DNA from: Clostridiaceae bacterium
GTDB taxonomy: Bacteria; Bacillota; Clostridia; Peptostreptococcales; Tindalliaceae
Direction of reading: 5' to 3'
Length of the DNA: 64,000 bases
Assembly (NCBI GenBank): GCA_011390155.1
Contig: JAABSW010000012.1
Location: 1 to 64,000 of the forward strand
The position numbers and the translations under genes are program-made. The notes under the pieces were generated by a model. The model searched no databases. It saw nothing but the letters and a program-made list of their open reading frames with translations, and was not told where the DNA came from. Of this stretch, positions 28,348 to 35,806 are shown in pieces; the stretch's first letter is position 1; the number at the start of each line of letters is the position of its first letter.

Positions 28348-28719
28348 TTACAACAAAAATTTTGCAACATAATAAAATATACCAGTTGCTGACAACAGAA
28401 AAATAATGATCAGGTTAATGCGGTAATAGTCTTCTCTGCGGCGGTTTCGTGTTTTGTTGATGATGAGCCCGACAGCTGATAAAATCAATAGAAAGAACAT
28501 CAGCATCACAGCCCACCTATAAACATCCAGGTTCCAGGTAGACCTTACCTGCAGGCCAAACATTTTGTCAAAAAACGTTTCAAATTCTGGTTTTGCACGG
28601 TCGATGAGGTATAATAACGGCAACATAAGTCCCCAGGAAATCAAACCGATCCACTGGATCATCCTAAGCCAGATATCCGGACCTTTACGCCTTTCCTGCC
28701 TGTCATTACGATCAGCCAT
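28348..28719 (-). CDS. Small membrane protein of unknown function
   Basis: About 123 residues. After a charged N-terminus there are three hydrophobic segments (around 20-40, 65-85 and 95-120), separated by an Arg-rich cytoplasmic stretch (NKTRNRRRED). GAGG precedes ATG 28719. It sits between the AOR gene and the ThiS-like gene. I do not recognise a family; it could anchor or serve the oxidoreductase, but this is guesswork. Confidence 0.7.
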   Translation of the reverse strand: MADRNDRQERRKGPDIWLRMIQWIGLISWGLMLPLLYLIDRAKPEFETFFDKMFGLQVRSTWNLDVYRWAVMLMFFLLILSAVGLIINKTRNRRREDYYRINLIIIFLLSATGIFYYVAKFLL

Positions 28720-28813
28720 GCCATCATCCTCTTCCACTTTTCTTCTATTCTATGGAACACAGCCACTTTCGTCAAGAAAAAGCGTCATCACTTATCAACA
28801 GGATAAATATTCA

Positions 28814-28847
28814 GCCCGGCCTGTCATCAGGCCGGGCAATTTTTTTG
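28814..28847 (+). terminator. Strong hairpin with T-run, upstream of AOR stop
   Basis: GCCCGGCCTG pairs with CAGGCCGGGC, followed by AATTTTTTT on the plus strand. No plus-strand gene precedes it; on the minus strand it follows the AOR stop and may act there, though with a poorer T-run. Confidence 0.6.
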
Positions 28848-28852
28848 TCTTA

Positions 28853-30742
28853 TTAATCCAGCAACCAGTTTAATGAAAGTCTTTTGAGTGTTGCTTCCCT
28901 TGGTTTACCATCCTGATCCCATCCCATGAATCCATAGTAGGATTCCTTCGCTTTTTCGAAATCGTCTTTCAGCATTTGATGCCCCTCCGATGGACCATTT
29001 GGCATTGGGTCAAATATACGCTCTGGCAGCACGTCATCCTTGGCGCTGAATCCATCCCGCACGTTAAACCATCGCATCATGTTGATACGTCGCTCCCCAA
29101 TGTCCATTAACTCCTGAACAGAAGTCTGCCAGCCAATGCCATATTTGCATGCATCCACCAATTCAGCAGGTCCGTATAACTGCCAGGATGGTCCCCAGGA
29201 AAATTGACATAGGCACAGTGTGTCCATCATGGAATAAAACTTTTGGCCTGCAATGGCAAATCGAACTTTTCCATCGTCCAGGGTTTTTTGTTCATCATAC
29301 TGGAGATTAATGCCCAGCATTCCCAACCATACTTGTTCTTTTGCGTCTGCCGGCATAGTGAGGAAGGGATCATGTTCACATGATTGGTGATCTGCACCAA
29401 AATTGTTAACGGCGTAGATCAGTCCCACAGCCGGTTTATATTGTGGCATGTGGGCAGGCAATTCCTGTTTTTTAACACTTACACTGAGTGGCAGTGCTTC
29501 AGGTCCCAGTTTTTCCGCCATGCGGTAACTGCCTTCTGCCATCATGTCGCCTATTCCTTCCCGCAGGGCAATTTTTTTGATCAGTTCCGGATAAACTGAC
29601 CCATTACCAAAAGTGATATCCATATCATCCACATCGTCTTTGGTCATAATGCCTTTTTCCATGCATTCCATGACAAAAGCGATGGTTGCTCCACATGAGA
29701 TGGTGTCTAACCCATACATATTACAGTATTGGTTTGCCACTGCTATGTCTTCCAGGTTCTCTGTCAAACAATAGGAACCAAAAGCTGCACAGGTCTCATA
29801 TTCAGGACCTCCATAAAAAGGATCCACTTTCCCTTCCACTTCCACCACACGCTTACAGCGAATGGCACAACTGAAACAGGTGTCTCGTCCCTTCAGAATG
29901 GTTTTGGCCATGGTTGTGCCGGTGATTTTCTTGGCTTTATCTCCAAAATACCCTGAACTAAAATTGTGTGTCGGTAAAAAGCCATCACGGTTATGACCGT
30001 TCAATTCACCATCTGTTCCAAATTTACCCAAAGCTTCAATGCCTTCATTCTCGATGATGCGTTCTTTCACGTTGCCTGTCAACGATTTAAAACCTTCCTG
30101 ATCCTCCGCCTTTCTTGCCTTACCTTTTTTTACCACCACAGCTTTCAAATGCTTTGACCCCATTACTGCTCCCGTACCGTTGCGACCGTTGGCACGATTG
30201 GACATGTTCATAATGGATGCATATTTAACCATGTTTTCACCAGCTGGACCAATTTGAGCAATTTCCAGTTGTTGATCATTCAACTCTTCTTTAATCATTT
30301 TTTCCGCCTCGCCGGTTACCTTTCCCCATACCGAAGAAGCATCTTTTAATACCACTTTTTCTCCATCAATGTAAAGATATACCGGTTTTTCTGACTGCCC
30401 CCGGAAGATAATGGCATCATAACCATTGATTTTCAGTTGGGCAGGGAAGAAACCACCTGACTGGCTGTCACCTATGGTACCCGTCAAAGGGCTTTTTGTG
30501 GTGATATTCAGTCGGCTTTGACCACTGATGGGCAATCCTGTGAGCACTGAAACTGAAAAAATCAACATATTCTCTGGGGATAACGGATCAATACCCGCCC
30601 CCATTTCCTGCAAGGCCAGGTATAACCCCAGGGAAGACCCTCCTGGGTACAACCTGTAAATCTCTCCTGGCAGTGATTTTGTATCAATGGTCCCTTTGCT
30701 TAAATCAATGTCCAATATTTTTGCATCAGGAAAAACACTCAT
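28853..30742 (-). CDS. Aldehyde:ferredoxin oxidoreductase family protein (tungsten/molybdenum)
   Basis: About 629 residues. The N-terminal domain has ILDIDLSKG and GGSSLGLYL, and NGRNGTGAVMGSKHLKA is typical of AOR. The 4Fe-4S ligands are in CFSCAIRC and a later Cys in DTLCLCQFSW. These enzymes bind tungsto-bispterin and oxidise aldehydes to acids (or the reverse) with ferredoxin in the cytoplasm. AGGAG precedes ATG 30742. A ThiS-like sulfur carrier and a small membrane protein follow. The AOR, formaldehyde and glyceraldehyde-3-phosphate branches are not distinguishable by eye. Confidence 0.93.
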   Translation of the reverse strand: MSVFPDAKILDIDLSKGTIDTKSLPGEIYRLYPGGSSLGLYLALQEMGAGIDPLSPENMLIFSVSVLTGLPISGQSRLNITTKSPLTGTIGDSQSGGFFPAQLKINGYDAIIFRGQSEKPVYLYIDGEKVVLKDASSVWGKVTGEAEKMIKEELNDQQLEIAQIGPAGENMVKYASIMNMSNRANGRNGTGAVMGSKHLKAVVVKKGKARKAEDQEGFKSLTGNVKERIIENEGIEALGKFGTDGELNGHNRDGFLPTHNFSSGYFGDKAKKITGTTMAKTILKGRDTCFSCAIRCKRVVEVEGKVDPFYGGPEYETCAAFGSYCLTENLEDIAVANQYCNMYGLDTISCGATIAFVMECMEKGIMTKDDVDDMDITFGNGSVYPELIKKIALREGIGDMMAEGSYRMAEKLGPEALPLSVSVKKQELPAHMPQYKPAVGLIYAVNNFGADHQSCEHDPFLTMPADAKEQVWLGMLGINLQYDEQKTLDDGKVRFAIAGQKFYSMMDTLCLCQFSWGPSWQLYGPAELVDACKYGIGWQTSVQELMDIGERRINMMRWFNVRDGFSAKDDVLPERIFDPMPNGPSEGHQMLKDDFEKAKESYYGFMGWDQDGKPREATLKRLSLNWLLD

Positions 30743-30884
30743 AACCTTTCTCCTCTCTTTCTTTCTTCGGTCAATTAAAATGTTGACCCTGCTTTGTCGG
30801 TTATTCGACAAAAAACATAAAAACCCTTCTTAACTTTCACATTTTTTAAAAGTTTCCATTCCATCAATCTTTGTGGTATTATAT

Positions 30885-30903
30885 TGATAGAGAATAGTTA
30901 TCA
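30885..30903 (+). promoter_or_regulatory. Possible Fur/metal-regulator-like palindrome upstream of the MerT-like gene
   Basis: TGATAGAGAATAGTTATCA is an imperfect inverted repeat (TGATA / TATCA ends) in the size range of Fur-family operators and lies about 65 nt before the start codon. The match to Fur consensus is partial, so this is tentative. Confidence 0.3.
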
Positions 30904-30967
30904 TTTATCAGATGACTACCATTGCTAATAATCCTGTTTATCCATATTAATGATTGAAGGTGAATTC

Positions 30968-31279
30968 ATGAAAAATAACAAGGATCATCTCCTTGGCGCC
31001 GGAGCAATTGTTGGCGCCTTCTTATCAGCCATGTGCTGAGTGGTTCCCATGGTGGTTGTGTCACTAGGACTTGGTGGCTTCGCATTGTCATATGTCTCCG
31101 TGCTGGCACCTTACCAGCGCTACATTCAATTTGCAACCATAGGATTACTCATGTGGGCTCATTACCGTATGGACAAGCAGCCCATGAAACGCAGCACCAG
31201 GATTTTTATCTGGGCAGCAACAGTGGCTGTTCTGCTCTTTCTGCTCTCGCCACTCATCACACGTCTGCTGCTCTACTAA
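30968..31279 (+). CDS. MerT-like mercury transport protein with selenocysteine (Sec24)
   Basis: Read through UGA at 31037-31039 the frame is open from ATG 30968 to TAA 31279 and gives 103 residues. It has three hydrophobic segments and clear MerT architecture: GAIVGAFLSAMC-U-VVPM, then SLGLGGFALS and LAPYQRY. In MerT the first membrane segment holds a vicinal Cys pair followed by x-G/V-P (ACCLGP in Tn501) that takes Hg(II) from the periplasm; here the second Cys is Sec. The cytoplasmic Cys pair of classical MerT is absent, as in MerT-like variants. A SECIS-like hairpin starts 20 nt after UGA. Without recoding only a 23-residue peptide and a headless fragment would result. It is monocistronic, upstream of a terminator, with no merA/merR nearby. 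Inferred role: uptake or handling of Hg or another soft metal at the membrane. Confidence 0.85.
31040..31078 (+). promoter_or_regulatory. Candidate SECIS element of the MerT-like gene
   Basis: After the UGA, GUCACU (31060-31065) pairs with GGUGGC (31073-31078) including two G-U pairs. The loop AGGACUU starts 27 nt after the UGA and has G at its second base. Distance and loop fit the bacterial SECIS pattern; the stem is weaker than in the other two cases. Confidence 0.55.
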
Positions 31280-31280
31280 C

Positions 31281-31318
31281 AAAACCCCGGAAATCAATTC
31301 CGGGGTTTATGTTTTTTG
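31281..31318. terminator. Bidirectional terminator between the MerT-like and HAD genes
   Basis: AAACCCCGGAA pairs with TTCCGGGGTTT; T-runs occur on both strands. It lies between convergent genes. Confidence 0.88.
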
Positions 31319-32173
31319 CAGTTCTCTTAGTTTTTGATACAGGTCCCACAGCGCGTCTTCATTGTTCGTCGATGTGACGTAATCTGCCTGCTCCTTTATG
31401 AGATGTTCAGCATTACCCGTGGCAAAGCCAATGCCTGCCATTTGTACCATGCTTATATCATTGTCATGATCGCCAATAGCAACAATTTCTTCCATCGAAA
31501 TACCCACATATTCAGCCAGCCAGTGCAATGCGTTGCCTTTTGTTGCTTCCTGGTCAAGCACTTCCAGGTTATCCCTACCCGAGCGGGTCAGGTAAATTCC
31601 TTCAATGACTTCCAATTGCTGCTTTTTTATGTCAAGGGCTTCTAAATCTCTTGATATGATAATAAGGTTTGCCAGGCGTCCACCACCTTTAGAGAAAGTT
31701 GAAAAATCAACTTGTCGGTGAATGGGTGAGAGATAGACTGTGTTAAAGGCATGCAAAGCTGCCTTAACAGGTGAGCATAAACTCCTTCGTTCAAAACCAT
31801 ATATGTTTTTCATCCGATCCCACCGGCTTTGTATATACGTATTATGGTTATCTGAACCATGGTAATAAAGCTTAGGTGGTTGTCCCAGGGTGACCAGGAC
31901 TTTTTCCAGTGCCTCATGGTGGATATACCGGGTGTGGATTATGTCATTCGCCGGATTCCTGATGACAGACCCGTTATTGGTGATAAGCCAGCATGGGATG
32001 TCCAACTGGGGCAGGTATGGCTCTACAGTGTGAAAGGGGCGCCCTGTGCACAAGACAATCTGAATACCTTTTTCATTTAACTGCCTCAATGCATCGATAT
32101 TTTTGCCAGACAATCGTTTGTAATCATCCAGTAAGGTACCATCCAGATCAGTTGCCAATAATTTAATGTACAT
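31307..32173 (-). CDS. Cof-type HAD-superfamily phosphatase
   Basis: A 288-residue HAD-IIB protein. Motif I LLATDLDGTLLDD at the N-terminus, the Thr of motif II in VLCTGRPF, a Cof-type cap domain in the middle, and motif IV AIGDHDNDISM are present. Members dephosphorylate sugar phosphates, nucleotides or flavin/PLP-type cofactors in the cytoplasm; the substrate is unknown. AGGAGG precedes ATG 32173. It is a single-gene unit convergent with the MerT-like gene. Confidence 0.92.
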   Translation of the reverse strand: MYIKLLATDLDGTLLDDYKRLSGKNIDALRQLNEKGIQIVLCTGRPFHTVEPYLPQLDIPCWLITNNGSVIRNPANDIIHTRYIHHEALEKVLVTLGQPPKLYYHGSDNHNTYIQSRWDRMKNIYGFERRSLCSPVKAALHAFNTVYLSPIHRQVDFSTFSKGGGRLANLIIISRDLEALDIKKQQLEVIEGIYLTRSGRDNLEVLDQEATKGNALHWLAEYVGISMEEIVAIGDHDNDISMVQMAGIGFATGNAEHLIKEQADYVTSTNNEDALWDLYQKLRELQKT

Positions 32174-32268
32174 ATTCGGCCTCCTGTTTTAGCTCACGTT
32201 TTTCTTAATAATACTGATTCTGCTTATCAGCTATCTTTAAATGTATCTACAGTGAATACCACCTTCAT

Positions 32269-32388
32269 GGATAAATTAAGTGCCTGCAACCACATAGTAC
32301 ATTTGGTACACCGGCTTATGGATAGCGGGTTCTAACCTTCAGAGGAATTTAAAACTCCACCAGAAGCTAAGAATCCTGTTTATTTACC
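32269..32388 (+). ncRNA. Conserved structured element, copy A, upstream of ferritin
   Basis: A 120-nt stretch with clear similarity to 54636-54756 on the other strand. Shared blocks include GUACAUUUGG, CUUAUGGAUA, and ACUCCACCAGAAGCUAAGAA followed by UCCUGUUUAU. GGAUAAAUUAAG at the 5' end can pair with CUGUUUAUUUACC at the 3' end, and the hairpin CUUC...GAAG forms inside. The pairing is kept with base changes in copy B, so the element is probably RNA. I do not recognise the class. The ferritin start is 63 nt further on. Confidence 0.65.
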
Positions 32389-32405
32389 AGCCATAGGTGT
32401 ATAAT
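32377..32405 (+). promoter_or_regulatory. Possible promoter of the ferritin gene
   Basis: TGTTTA (32377-32382), 17-bp spacer, TATAAT (32400-32405). The -10 matches exactly and the -35 is weak and overlaps the 3' end of the conserved element. If this promoter is used, the element would lie outside the ferritin transcript. Confidence 0.4.
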
Positions 32406-32450
32406 ACATATAGTACCTTACTTACTAATTTTTGAACAGGAGGATGAACA

Positions 32451-32945
32451 ATGTTATCCGAAAATCTATTAAAAGAAATGAATGATCAAATTAAGTATGA
32501 AATGTTTTCAGCAAATTACTATCTGGCAATGTCAGCCTGGTGCTACGAGCAAAACCTGCCGGGCTTTGCTACTTTCTTCAAAGCGCAAGCTCAGGAAGAG
32601 AACATGCATGCCATGAAGTTCTTTGGTTTTATTGACGAGTTATCACAACGCGTCACCATCCAGGGATTGGATGAGCCCACCAATGAATTCGATTCCTTAA
32701 AAGCTGTTTTTGAGGCTGGTTATGCCCATGAGCAGTTTGTGACAAAAAGAATCCATTTACTGATGAGCATTGCCGTGGAAGAGAAAAATTATCCGGCTGT
32801 TTCTTTCCTCAATTGGTTTGTTGATGAACAAGTGGAAGAAGAAGACGCCATGTTGACCATCCTTGAAAAAATTAAGATGGTTGGCGACAAGGGACATGTG
32901 CTTTACATGCTTGACAAAGAAATGGCTGCCAGAGGCGCTCAATAG
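32451..32945 (+). CDS. ftn: Ferritin (non-heme)
   Basis: A 164-residue four-helix ferritin. Ferroxidase-site residues are visible in EMFSANYYLAM (Glu17 region), the EEENMHAMKF-type motif (AQEENMHAMKFF) and FVDEQVEEEDAM. It stores iron as a 24-mer and oxidises Fe(II) in the cytoplasm, which also limits Fenton chemistry. AGGAGG lies 8 nt upstream of the ATG. It is monocistronic, between the conserved intergenic element and a terminator. Confidence 0.96.
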   Translation: MLSENLLKEMNDQIKYEMFSANYYLAMSAWCYEQNLPGFATFFKAQAQEENMHAMKFFGFIDELSQRVTIQGLDEPTNEFDSLKAVFEAGYAHEQFVTKRIHLLMSIAVEEKNYPAVSFLNWFVDEQVEEEDAMLTILEKIKMVGDKGHVLYMLDKEMAARGAQ

Positions 32946-32973
32946 ACACCGCTTCTGCCTGACAAACGAATTG

Positions 32974-33004
32974 AACCGGCATCTACTGAGATGCCGGTTT
33001 TTCT
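32974..33004 (+). terminator. Terminator after ferritin
   Basis: ACCGGCATCT / AGATGCCGGT, perfect 10-bp stem with ACTG loop, followed by five T. Confidence 0.9.
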
Positions 33005-33243
33005 GTGCGTTTTATTAAAGAGTCTTTGTCGCATCGTTTCATTTTTTTTATTTGGTGTTCTCTTTTTAATGCTGTGGATTTATCCCCAAGTTTTTCCACA
33101 TAAACCAGGCTGACAGGTATGCGGGACCGGGTATACCTGGAAGCCTTCCCTGTGTTGTGCATGCGAAGCCTGTTTTCAACATCAGTTGTCCAACCGGTAT
33201 AATAGGTATTGTCTGCGCAACGCAGTATATAAACATACGGCAA
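32983..33243 (-). CDS. GIY-YIG domain endonuclease-like protein (UPF0213 type)
   Basis: About 86 residues that make up one GIY-YIG domain: YVYILRCADNTYYTGWT holds the two Tyr motifs, followed by the Arg in NRLRMHN and the C-terminal Glu in KREHQIKK. Small proteins of this type (YhbQ/UPF0213) are widespread; a role in DNA repair is suspected. A TTG start at 33243 is preceded by AAGGGGG with 8-nt spacing; an in-frame GTG at 33252 lies within that site. Its stop lies inside the ferritin terminator. Confidence 0.88.
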   Translation of the reverse strand: MPYVYILRCADNTYYTGWTTDVENRLRMHNTGKASRYTRSRIPVSLVYVEKLGDKSTALKREHQIKKMKRCDKDSLIKRTEKPASQ

Positions 33244-33287
33244 TGAGTACACCCCCTTACCTATTTTATCATCTTGACGAAAAAAAG

Positions 33288-33317
33288 TTGACTCTGCCGG
33301 AAAATTTACATTATAAT
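33288..33317 (+). promoter_or_regulatory. Promoter of the aspartate kinase gene
   Basis: TTGACT (33288-33293), 18-bp spacer, TATAAT (33312-33317). Good match to sigma-A consensus; the ATG is 28 nt downstream of the -10. Confidence 0.75.
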
Positions 33318-33344
33318 GCTATTAATCACCTGGAGGTGTTGATC

Positions 33345-34670
33345 ATGACCATTAAAGTTGCCAAATTTGGCGGAAGTTCACTGTCTGACACGGCACAATA
33401 TGAAAAGGTTAAATCCATCATACTTTCTGACCCTGACCGTTTGTTCATTGTCCCATCCGCACCTGGCAAACGTCACCGGGAGGACATTAAAATTACTGAC
33501 CTGCTTTATTTATGTCATGCACAGGTTTCACACCGTGTTCCTTTTTCTGAAATTTTCCGTATGATTGCCGACCGTTACCTGCAAATAGAAAACTCATTAT
33601 CCATTAATTGTCAACTGGAACAAGTGCTGGAGAATACGAAGCATGAAATTGGCAGCGGCGCCAGCCTGGATTATGTCGTCAGCAGAGGCGAGTACTTAAA
33701 CGGTCTTTTATTATCCCACTACCTGGGTTGTCGTTTTGTGGATGCTGCAGATATCATCCATTTTAACCAGGATGGTCTTGTGGATCCGGATGCCACTCGC
33801 GAGGCATTGGAGAAGTTTACATCTCCTGGAGAACGGGTCGTCATTCCAGGATTTTATGGTTCTTTACCCGATGGAAGTTTGAAGATCTTTCCCAGAGGTG
33901 GCTCTGACATAACAGGTGCTGTGGTTGCACGTGCTGCTGCGGCGGATATTTATGAGAATTGGACAGATGTTTCCGGATTTCTTGTCACCGACCCTGGCAT
34001 TGTCCCTGCATCAAAACCCATTCACACCATCACGTATCGTGAGTTGAGGGAGCTGTCGTACATGGGCGCACGGGTGTTGCACGAAGAAACCATTTTCCCT
34101 GTACTGGAATCTGGCATCCCCATCAACATTAAAAATACAAATGATCCATTAAACCCAGGAACTATGATCGTCAGCTATGCTGATCCAGTCACTCCCAGAG
34201 GTTCCATTACCGGCATTGCCGGACGCAAAGATTTCACTGTCATCGCCATCGAAAAAAACCTGATGAAACGGGAGTCTGGTTTTGTCCGAAGGTTACTGAC
34301 AATTCTGGAGCAGCTGCAGATTCGTTTTGAACACATGCCCTCAGGCATTGATACACTTTCCCTTGTTATTAGCAACAGTGAACTGAATAGCAAATTGGAT
34401 AAATTGTTGGAAGAAATACAACACCAGTGCCAACCAGATTTATTGGAAGTTTACCCTAATATGGCCCTGGTTGCCACAGTGGGTCATGGTATGGCTTATA
34501 CCCCCGGCATTTCTGCCAGGTTGTTCACTGCCCTTTATCAATCAGGTGTCAATGTACGGATGATTGACCAGGGATCCAGCGAGATCAACATCATTGTTGG
34601 TGTTGAAAACAAAGATTTTGAAAAAGCCGTAGCATCAATTTACCATGCGTTTTTCCCGGAAACAGAATGA
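33345..34670 (+). CDS. Aspartate kinase
   Basis: About 441 residues. KFGGSSLSD at the N-terminus, GRGGSD-type segment (PRGGSDITGA) and WTDVSGFLVTDPG identify the amino-acid-kinase domain. The C-terminal ~150 residues hold two ACT domains with VRMIDQGSSEINIIVGV, so feedback by lysine and/or threonine is expected. It phosphorylates aspartate, the first step to Lys, Met, Thr and diaminopimelate. GGAGGTG precedes ATG 33345; the longer in-frame reading from 33186 overlaps the divergent GIY-YIG gene and is rejected. Confidence 0.95.
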   Translation: MTIKVAKFGGSSLSDTAQYEKVKSIILSDPDRLFIVPSAPGKRHREDIKITDLLYLCHAQVSHRVPFSEIFRMIADRYLQIENSLSINCQLEQVLENTKHEIGSGASLDYVVSRGEYLNGLLLSHYLGCRFVDAADIIHFNQDGLVDPDATREALEKFTSPGERVVIPGFYGSLPDGSLKIFPRGGSDITGAVVARAAAADIYENWTDVSGFLVTDPGIVPASKPIHTITYRELRELSYMGARVLHEETIFPVLESGIPINIKNTNDPLNPGTMIVSYADPVTPRGSITGIAGRKDFTVIAIEKNLMKRESGFVRRLLTILEQLQIRFEHMPSGIDTLSLVISNSELNSKLDKLLEEIQHQCQPDLLEVYPNMALVATVGHGMAYTPGISARLFTALYQSGVNVRMIDQGSSEINIIVGVENKDFEKAVASIYHAFFPETE

Positions 34671-34759
34671 GATTAAAAAAATGATTGAACACAGGGATCT
34701 GATGGGTATCTACTTATTGTCCATAATGTGTACATAAATTTGGCGAATGGAGGGGTTTT

Positions 34760-35341
34760 ATGAAGGTGAATCCTGAAAAAACAGCATTTTTAAAGGATAT
34801 TAGAAGCATTCGGACTTATGATGACAAACCAATTGACAAAGAAATTTTAGAAGATCTTGTGGATGCAGCTCGCATGGCGCCTACTGCCCGAAACATCCAG
34901 CCTTGGGAGTTTGTGGTGATTGAAGACAAGGCAGTGCTGGCTGAATTGGCAGGAACCCATGCCAATGGCAGGTTTATTAAGGATGCTGCTGCCGCCATTA
35001 TGGTATTGTGCCACAAAAGTTCAGAGTATTATATTGAGGACGGATCTGCTGCCACACAAAACATCATCATCGCAGCGCGACTCTATGATCTGAAAAGCTG
35101 CTGGATCGGAGGGTGCAAAGGCCCTTATTATGAAAACGATGACATACCCATGTGCGAAGGGGTCCCCTGTAAAATTCCACCCATGTACGATGACCTGTGC
35201 ACACGGTTAAAAGAAATCGTAAGGGCACCCATGGACCTGGAAGTGATCTCCATCGTATCCCTTGGGTACAGTGATGAAGATTTTAAAGCACAAAAGAGAT
35301 CACTCAATGAAGTCATGCACTGGAACCACTACACACGTTAA
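34760..35341 (+). CDS. Nitroreductase family protein
   Basis: A 193-residue flavoenzyme of the nitroreductase fold. The N-terminal IRSIRTYDDKPI and ARMAPTARNIQPWEFVVI provide the FMN-phosphate contacts, and ATQNIIIAARLYDLKSCWIG follows. It would use NAD(P)H and FMN to reduce nitro, quinone or flavin substrates in the cytoplasm. A Cys cluster around residues 125-140 (CEGVPCKIPP) is unusual but not a known motif. GGAGGGG lies before the ATG; it follows aspartate kinase by 89 nt and could share its transcript. Confidence 0.92.
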   Translation: MKVNPEKTAFLKDIRSIRTYDDKPIDKEILEDLVDAARMAPTARNIQPWEFVVIEDKAVLAELAGTHANGRFIKDAAAAIMVLCHKSSEYYIEDGSAATQNIIIAARLYDLKSCWIGGCKGPYYENDDIPMCEGVPCKIPPMYDDLCTRLKEIVRAPMDLEVISIVSLGYSDEDFKAQKRSLNEVMHWNHYTR

Positions 35342-35367
35342 ACAGGATTACCTGCATCAAATATCAA

Positions 35368-35404
35368 CAAGCCCGTCCTTTTTGGACAGGCTTGTTTGTG
35401 TTTA
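35368..35404. terminator. Terminator between convergent nitroreductase and response regulator genes
   Basis: CAAGCCCGTCC and GGACAGGCTTG pair (one mismatch) around TTTTT and are followed by a T-rich run. Confidence 0.8.
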
Positions 35405-35806
35405 CTCAGTCTTAGGTTTTATTCCCAGTTTTTCCAACACTTCTTTCAGTTTTTCCTGGTTGATTGGCTTGGCTGCAAAGGCTTCACAACCAAGGTCGAA
35501 AGCGTCATAGACGGTCTGTTGCTCGTTAAGTGCTGTGGTCATGATGATTTTTACCCTTTTATCCTCCGGCACCTTTTTATCATTCTCCAGCTCACGGATT
35601 ATTTTTAGTGCCTTTAAGCCATCCAGTTTAGGCATCATGATATCCAGACAGATTAATTCATAAGGGTCTTCTTCATCCCAGGCCAACAAAAATGCGTCAA
35701 CAGTTTCAATACCGTCAACCGTTACGTCACAGTCACCATAGGCCTTTAAAAATTGTTGCATAAATTTTCTGCTGCCCAGATCATCTTCAGCTATTAATAT
35801 TCTCAT
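35402..35806 (-). CDS. Single-domain response regulator (CheY-like)
   Basis: A 134-residue receiver domain alone. Acidic residues in LIAEDDLGS, the phospho-accepting Asp in LICLDIMMPKLDG, the Thr/Ser in MTTALNE and the Lys in FAAKPINQEKL are all present. There is no output domain, so it acts by protein contact. Its ATG overlaps the stop of the hybrid kinase gene (ATGA), so it is probably the kinase's partner or a phosphorelay step. Confidence 0.93.
   Translation of the reverse strand: MRILIAEDDLGSRKFMQQFLKAYGDCDVTVDGIETVDAFLLAWDEEDPYELICLDIMMPKLDGLKALKIIRELENDKKVPEDKRVKIIMTTALNEQQTVYDAFDLGCEAFAAKPINQEKLKEVLEKLGIKPKTE

Noticed and set aside
31040-31279. A 79-residue membrane protein starting at GTG 31040
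   Set aside because: It lacks a ribosome binding site and the conserved first half of MerT segment 1, which is present in frame just upstream and ends in AMC before the UGA.
32269-32388. T-box or known riboswitch
   Set aside because: No GGTGGTACC-type antiterminator and no terminator; none of the aptamer consensus sequences I know fit. Copy B likewise.
33186-33344. N-terminal extension of aspartate kinase
   Set aside because: It overlaps the divergent GIY-YIG gene, contains the promoter, and the ATG at 33345 has an ideal ribosome binding site.
34660-34760. Additional in-frame UGA recoding in other genes of the window
   Set aside because: I looked at the other genes for same-frame continuations past UGA with conserved sequence and found none beyond the three reported.
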